Source: Talinum fruticosum | Lineage: Eukaryota > Streptophyta > Magnoliopsida > Caryophyllales > Talinaceae | Direction: 5' to 3' | DNA length: 64,000 bases | NCBI GenBank assembly: GCA_021018815.1 | Contig: JAITYX010000006.1 | Span: 372,001-436,000 of the forward strand | In this document: positions 58,862 to 64,000 of the stretch, one piece after another | Numbering within the stretch: the first letter of the stretch is position 1 | Layout: each line of letters opens with the position of its first letter | The notes under the pieces: model-generated | Told to the model about the DNA's origin: nothing | Database searches by the model: none | Seen by the model: the letters and a program-made list of their open reading frames with translations, nothing else | Position numbers and translations under genes: made by a program

Positions 58862-58874
58862 ATCTCCCCTTTTT
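58862..58874 (-). other. Polypurine tract of S5
   Basis: Minus strand AAAAAGGGGAGAT directly before the LTR start, as in S3. Confidence 0.82.
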
Positions 58875-59240
58875 GATGAAAGGCATTCCATACTTAGACA
58901 AAAACTTTGTTTGTAATATAAATCTAATTTTGCAAACTTGCTCGGAAAATAACTTGAGATTTCATAGCTATTAGAGCAAGAAAAGAAGTAAATCCAATGA
59001 TAAACACAGCGAATGATTGAAGCGACAATTATTAATGAAATGCATTACTTCATTACAATCAAAGAAAATAGTTACGAGAGGGTGAGAGAGACTCCCCTAA
59101 ACAAGACAACAAATTTTTCTATCTATTCTCCCCCTTGCCTTTCAAAGAAAAACAAAAAAAATGGGAAGGATTCAACAAGAAAGTACATATTTGATGTATG
59201 GACAAAAAAGCAACACATGAAATACTGTAAATAAGTAAAA
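58875..59240 (-). other. S5 3' untranslated region
   Basis: A/T-rich in the minus direction, matching S2 26810-27080 and S3 40900-41340 in part. Open stretch 59013-59234 on the plus strand is antisense chance sequence. Confidence 0.55.
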
Positions 59241-60822
59241 TTAAGAAACTATTCGATCGGTCGGGGTTGAAGAGGAAGGACGAGTGGTGCGCCGAACCGA
59301 TAAGCTCTTGACGATGTGCTTGAGTGCGGCGGATGAAGTACATGAATCTCCGACATCGGCTCGGTTCCGAGTGGCTAACCCGGAACTAGGTCATCCGGAG
59401 GCTCGTCCTCTTAGAACTCAATGACTCGGAGGGGTGTGCTCGGGCCGACTTGCTACTAATCGACCATGGTCGGTAGGGTCTTCGACCCACTCGGACTCGC
59501 TGTCCGAGCCGATCACTTCGGTGGCGCTTCGAGAGCACCCGGACCCTCGCTTCTGCTCCTTATCCTTCTTTATGTTGCTCTCCTTGCTCGGAAGGAGCTG
59601 CCTCGGCCGCGAGCTCCTTTGCTTCTTCTCCTTCTTCTTCTTCCTCGCCTATGTCCGAGGAGGACTTGGCGAGGCTTGAGGATTCCTCGAAGTGTCTAAG
59701 TTACGTTGATCCTCAGCTGCCTTGGATCTTCTCTCCTGAAGGAGCTCGAGAAGCTCCCTTTGCTCCTTAACCTGAGCCTTCATCTCAAGGAGCGAGTGCT
59801 GCTTGCTCTCGAATTTGAGATTGGGCGATTTTCCGGTTGATGGTCATAGATCGGAACACAGTCTTCAATGACCGGAGAATGTCCTTGAGTTCCAAGGACA
59901 TAGAAGAGATTTTGTCCACAAAAACGGTTGACAAAATGGAAGAAAGAGATTTATAAACACTTGAGGTGGAGGCATCACTAGGTGGAGCAGGAAGAGAAAG
60001 AGGCGCTTCGGTTTGAGTCCGAGACGGAGAGGGTTGCCTCGGCTCGAGCTATGGATCCGGACACCGAGTTAGGCTTCCTGGTATCCATACCCAAGAAGTT
60101 CCTTCTTGCCGACTACAATGGCAGCCTTAGAAACAACGTTCGGATCCGAGGGAAGAGGAACTTTAAACTGTTTGAATATGAGAGTGAGAAGAGCACCGAA
60201 AGGAAGAGGGGTGTTCTTCTTGTTCCGAGTTTGAGCTAGCACAGCGGCCATTTGCTCAATTATAGCAAGAAATAAGTCTACTTCATAGCCCTCTAGCATA
60301 TCAAAAAGAGCTTTAAGATGCTTTGAGTTAGGGTTCTCCTTGCTCGAATGCTTGTGAGAAGAAGGTTCTCATCGAGCAAGAAACACGTAAGACAAGCTTC
60401 GACTTTACTTGGGTCACGTAAAAGTTTTTGCATGACCCAGGGAACTCTTTGACGTACTTCTCAAAGAAGTCATCAGCGACCTAATTGAAAGGTATTGATT
60501 TATTGCTCAAGAAAAGGGAAGATACTTTGAATAGTAATGTTCGAACTCCGGAGGTTAGAATACCCTCGGAGCTAGAAAGGTGAGTGTAAAACTCAGAGAC
60601 GAGTTCAAGATAGATGAACTTGCTAAACCAAAGAAAGTTGTAAACCCGGTAGATTGTATGTGAGGCGACCACGAAAATTTTGTGGTTGGGAAGAACCTAT
60701 CATCCGAGTGCAAGATGCTTTGTGTAACAAGAGGTTTTGAATTTGAGGGGCCTTCTTCGCTTTTGTGCGGGGTTTCTTTGTGGCGAGCCAAGAAAATCGG
60801 AGTGAGAACCTCTTTTCGGCAT
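59241..60822 (-). pseudogene. S5 third ORF, longest copy
   Basis: ATG (minus) at 60822, followed by PKRGSHSDFLGS; the last codon is TAA at 59243-59241 after VRRTTRPSSSTPTDR. About 1.58 kb, so near 525 codons if frameshifts are ignored. Conserved blocks: DDRFFPTTKFSW, then GYEVDLFLAIIEQMAAVLAQ and FGALLTLIFKQFKVPLPSDP in the 76-codon open stretch 60069-60299, followed by KKELLGYGYQE. Then come a Leu/Glu-rich helical stretch (59750-59950) and an acidic, Ala/Glu-rich tail (59560-59690). No transmembrane segment or known catalytic motif is evident. Function unknown. Confidence 0.7.
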
Positions 60823-60960
60823 TTTGATGGAGAAAAGAGATAGTAGAGAAGAAGGTTTGCTTTAGAGAGAGGAGGAGAAAAGAGCTTGAAGAGATTGAAA
60901 AAGAAAAATAAAAGAGTAGAAGAAGAAAGAGTTTGAGAGCAACAGAGCATACCCGAGATA
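60823..60960 (-). promoter_or_regulatory. Pyrimidine-rich leader of S5 third ORF
   Basis: The minus strand is CT-rich up to the ATG, as in S1 and S3. The TATA-bearing part upstream is lost at a deletion near 60950-60990. Confidence 0.5.
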
Positions 60961-60989
60961 TCCGAATATTCTCAAAATCTTTCTAGTTT

Positions 60990-61911
60990 CGAGTCACATT
61001 ATTTATCCGAGTATCCGAGTGAGAGTCGGTTTTGAGTCTCTAGAGTACCATAGACCTAAATTCCGAGTCCATACAAGATATCCGAATATTCTCTTCACCG
61101 CGAGTGAGATATGATTCTTTTGGATTAGCTTGGAATCTTATGCATAGACGGACACTAAACATTATATCCGGCCTACTGGAAGTAAGATATAGTAAAGATC
61201 TAATCATACCTTGATAGAGCTTCGATCTATTGATTTACCTTTTTCGTCCGAGTCCGGTTTTATGATACTGCTCATAGGTGTTGCTCGCATGCTTCGCATC
61301 TTGAAGTTTTAAACTTTTTCAGTAGCTCCTTGGTGTACTTTGATTGATGGACATAGATTCCATCTTTGTCTTGCTTGATTTATAGACCAAGGAAGAAATT
61401 GAGTTCTCCCATCATACTCATTTAAAATTCTAGTCTCATTAACTCAGAAAAATCTCGACACAGAATTTCATTAGTAGCTCCAAAAATTATGTCATCAACA
61501 TATATCCGAGCGATAAGGAAGTCTTTCCCTTTGGTTTTTATAAAGAGAGTCTTGTCAATCTGACCTCTTCTAAAATCATTTTGAATCAAGAAATTGCTCA
61601 GTCTTTCATGCCAAGCTCTGGGAGCTTGTTTAAGACCATAAAGAGCTTTTTGCGGTTTGAAAACATGATTTGGAAAATCTGAGTTTTCAAATCCAGGGGC
61701 TGCTCAACATTGACTTCCTCTTCAATAAAACCATTAAGAAATGCGCACCTAACATCCATTTGATATAATTTGATACTCATGCTAGATGCAAATGCCAACA
61801 GGATTCTAATGGCTTTAATTCTGGCTATAGGTGCAAAGGTTTCCGCACAATCAATCCCTTCTTCCCGATTGTAACCTTGAGCCACAAGTCTAGCCTTGTT
61901 TCGAATACTAA
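60990..61911 (-). pseudogene. S5 RT-RNase H (partial)
   Basis: RNase H keeps only its N-terminal part (61200-61000); the C-terminal half and pol stop are deleted. RT shows YVDDIIFG near 61480-61503 (one silent-type change) and the 95-codon open stretch 61598-61885: EGIDCAETFAPIARIKAIRI and YQMDVRCAFLNGFIEEEV. It breaks at 61911, upstream of the RT N-terminus. Confidence 0.82.
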
Positions 61912-62735
61912 AATATTGTTGGATTTTTTGTCTTGGACAAAGGCTCGATCCGGAGTAGTAGAGCCATCCCTAAATTCATGAAGACATGCAAGAGGATGAA
62001 CTTTCCTCTAGAAGATGTCGTACATAATGCCGAGTTTGGTCCTCTCCACCTATCTTTGTACCACCTTATCGATAAAACAAATAGGGATCCTATTAGGGCC
62101 ATTAGTGAGCGATTTTGGGACACTACCAACACTTTTCACCTTCCCTTTGGTGAAATGACTATAGCGTCTTTTGATTTTGTCGTTTTATCTAGTTTGGGCT
62201 TATCGGGAGAACCTCTAGCCTATGACAGGAACTTGTATAAAAACCGTGACTATTTTCACCACCTATTTGGCCCTGTGGCCAATAAGTTTCCTTATGATAA
62301 TTTCTTCTAATATTCTATCCTTTTTAGGCCATTGAGGATGTTAGGTTCCGGCCTTAACACTCTCCTCAATAATAGGTCCGGATCGTGCTTGCTCTCTCTT
62401 GAGTATGATCCTCTTTTCCGACGAAGCTGCTAAGGTTCATGTTGACTATTCGGTGAACTTAGTGGAGCTTAACAAAATAAAGGAGCTCAATGTGGCACAG
62501 ATCATGACCCAGCTCGTGAGCTCACAACTCTTTCCTTGTCATAGCTTAAATTTCTTGCGTAGAAAATAATCTTCATCATTTGACATCCGGGAACACAGAG
62601 GTAGCTGTTATCAAGGTGATAAAGGTGGTCGGTTCTCTACTGGAGGATTTCGGGAATTACATCTTGGGTGACAACTCTAATGGCAATGCTTAGAAGATTC
62701 CTTGCTGCTTCCATCGTTGATGATTGAGGAGTCTA
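61912..62735 (+). pseudogene. Plant mobile domain (PMD)-like fragment 2
   Basis: Open from 61912 to 62310 (stop TAA). It carries the plant mobile domain core: ISERFWDTTNTFHLPFGEMT, then VVLSSLGLSGEPLAYDRNLY and FGPVANKFPYD. Downstream pieces (62490-62570, 62600-62735) match PMD pseudogene 1 at 10480-10560 and 11290-11440, with the stretch between missing, so this copy is internally deleted. It lies between S5's RT and a plus-strand SIRE LTR without target duplications, so it was probably brought in with Tat-like DNA. No initiator ATG is evident: the longest reading begins with a TTG. Confidence 0.72.
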
Positions 62736-64000
62736 AAGACTCGAGACACTTGCTCGGCACAATTCGAGTTCTAACGGAGGAATCGGGTATAAGAATTTCT
62801 CACTTATAGAGTTTTGATTCCGGGGCATTCTCTGTACCTTAGAAACTTTTCCGAGTGATATGGTATCTTCTCTAAGTGATATAGCATTTACTTCATGTAT
62901 TTCTTGCTTGTCTCTAAGTGACTTAGAAAACAGATCCGCATGTCTTACTCGGTTCCGAGTTCCTCATCACTTAGATATATCGCATGCTTGAATTGACTAG
63001 TATTTCGCTTTACCACACTCGGATCCGACTTCATGTTATAATTTGTTGGAGTCGGTGCTTCTAATTTGAATCATGCTTAGTCTATATCAAGTTATTTCAC
63101 TCGATATTCTTTATCTAACTTGATTTTTCGCTTAGACTAACGCAGATGGAATTTTGAGTTTCATGGATATTAGACTCGGAATCCGGACAAATGGAACGCC
63201 AAGCTTAACGGTGGTTTCCGCCTTATCTTTCAAGACACCGCCAATGGTTTTGGGACTTCCAAGAGAGTTTAAACCGTTGTCCAACGTTCACATTACAACG
63301 GATACTTTCGAGTGACTCGAAAGCTTACATCAACGGTCACAAAGAATTCTTAGTCAACGAGATGAAGATAACGGCTACTCTGCTCGGTCATCTATAAATA
63401 GAAGCCACCTCACAAGACTTGAAGATTGCCGAACATATTGTTAATACACAAACTTGAGCAAAGTCTTTGTATTCATTCTCAATCTTCTACTTACGACTCC
63501 TACTCGTAATTCATTACTTTATGAGTTGTAAGGTCTTGTACTTAGTTACACACACTTTCTTACTTTCTCTGTAAGGTCCCTTGACTAAGCTGTAAAAGGT
63601 TAACTCAACTTAGTTGTCCCTACCTGTAAGGGTTATCTCAGCTAGGAAGTGCTAGATCGGATAAGGGAATTTCGAGTCTAGGTAAACTTGTAAAGAGTTG
63701 TCTAAGGGAGCAACTCGAGTTCGGTCAATTCACGGTATTTTGTGGACTCAAAATAGTGGATTTGACTTCGTGCTTGGATTAGCACGGTCCGTGGTTTTTG
63801 CCCCGGGAGGGTTTGCATGTAATCTCTAAGTGTTTACTTTCCGAGTTCATTCTAGACTCGGACCATCTCAAAGCCTTTGTTTAATTTGCCACTTTACTCT
63901 AAGCGAGCACTTCTAAGTCCATACTTTTCTAACTCTATTTTTGACTCGGAACTCACTTACGTATCGTATTTGGCAAAAGGAGTTTGAATTTCTAAGAAAA
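62736..64000 (+). repeat. SIRE-like LTR, internally deleted, cut by window edge
   Basis: Begins AAAGACTCGAGAC (start of the LTR, with the TGA altered) and follows the family to the window end, about 70 bp short of the usual terminus. About 0.25 kb around 63178 is missing, including the block with AGTATAAAATACTTTGG present in other copies. TATA box at 63393-63400. Confidence 0.82.
63393..63400 (+). promoter_or_regulatory. TATA box of the right-hand LTR
   Basis: TATAAATA within GTCATCTATAAATAGAAGCC. Confidence 0.55.

Larger units (their letters stand above)
57237..61911 (-). mobile_element. S5: SIRE-like element, 3' part
   Basis: Minus strand, right to left: RT, RNase H (C-terminal part lost), third ORF, untranslated region, polypurine tract, 3' LTR. 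It inserted into S4's RT; the left flanking pentamer is GACCA (57232-57236). The right side stops at 61911, where plant-mobile-domain sequence begins; integrase, gag and 5' LTR are absent. Confidence 0.83.

Overview
This window looks like plant nuclear heterochromatin built from nested, decayed transposable elements. I found no host gene, rRNA, tRNA or CRISPR array. The evidence is three diagnostic groups. (1) Many copies of one Ty1/copia family have LTRs of about 1.5-1.6 kb running from TGAAG to CTTCA, primer sites matching initiator tRNA-Met, a gag zinc knuckle, protease-integrase-RT-RNase H and an extra third ORF; this fits the SIRE (Sirevirus) lineage. (2) Three related Ty3/gypsy elements have LTRs of about 2 kb; the integrase of one resembles the Tat/Ogre group. 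(3) There are single pieces of a CACTA transposon and of a GC-rich gypsy-type solo LTR. Almost every coding region carries stops and frameshifts, so coding entries are given as pseudogenes. Element names S1-S5 (SIRE-like) and E1-E3 (Tat-like) are mine.

Layout. 1-3234: SIRE LTR and gag scraps, minus strand, with an unassigned stretch at 2293-2880. 3235-6200: E2 (minus), a Tat-like internal region with a tandem array of ~48 bp units, a primer-binding site and a truncated 5' LTR. 6213-6760: CACTA transposase fragment (DUF4216-like). 6761-17538: E3 (minus), with its 3' LTR, then two plus-strand (antisense) pseudogenes of plant-mobile-domain and DUF7745-like type, each behind a TATA-like box, then RNase H-integrase. 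E3 is split by SIRE solo LTR L1, and L2 sits at its right edge; both have perfect 5-bp target duplications. 19104-26800: S1 (plus), from 5' LTR to the third ORF, which has its own TATA box. 26801-52121: S2 (minus), hit by E1 (28735-35748), by S3 (37617-44420, itself hit by solo LTR L3) and by a GC-rich solo LTR (47862-50606). 52122-52148: a 27-bp integrase scrap. 52149-57236: S4 (plus; LTR, gag, protease, integrase). 57237-61911: S5 (minus; 3' LTR, third ORF, RNase H-RT). 61912-62735: second plant-mobile-domain fragment. 62736-64000: another SIRE LTR (plus).

Order of events. The junctions give a relative chronology: CACTA before E3 before L1 and L2; S2 before E1, S3 and the GC-rich solo LTR; S3 before L3; S4 before S5. 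E1's two LTRs differ clearly by eye, mostly by C/T and G/A changes, as expected of old methylated DNA.

The two most interesting features are the conserved third ORF of the SIRE-like family (four copies here, with its own promoter-like TATA box) and the pair of promoter-bearing antisense pseudogenes in the Tat-like element. Element boundaries without target duplications are accurate only to tens of bases. Family assignments rest on motif recognition by eye, not on searches.
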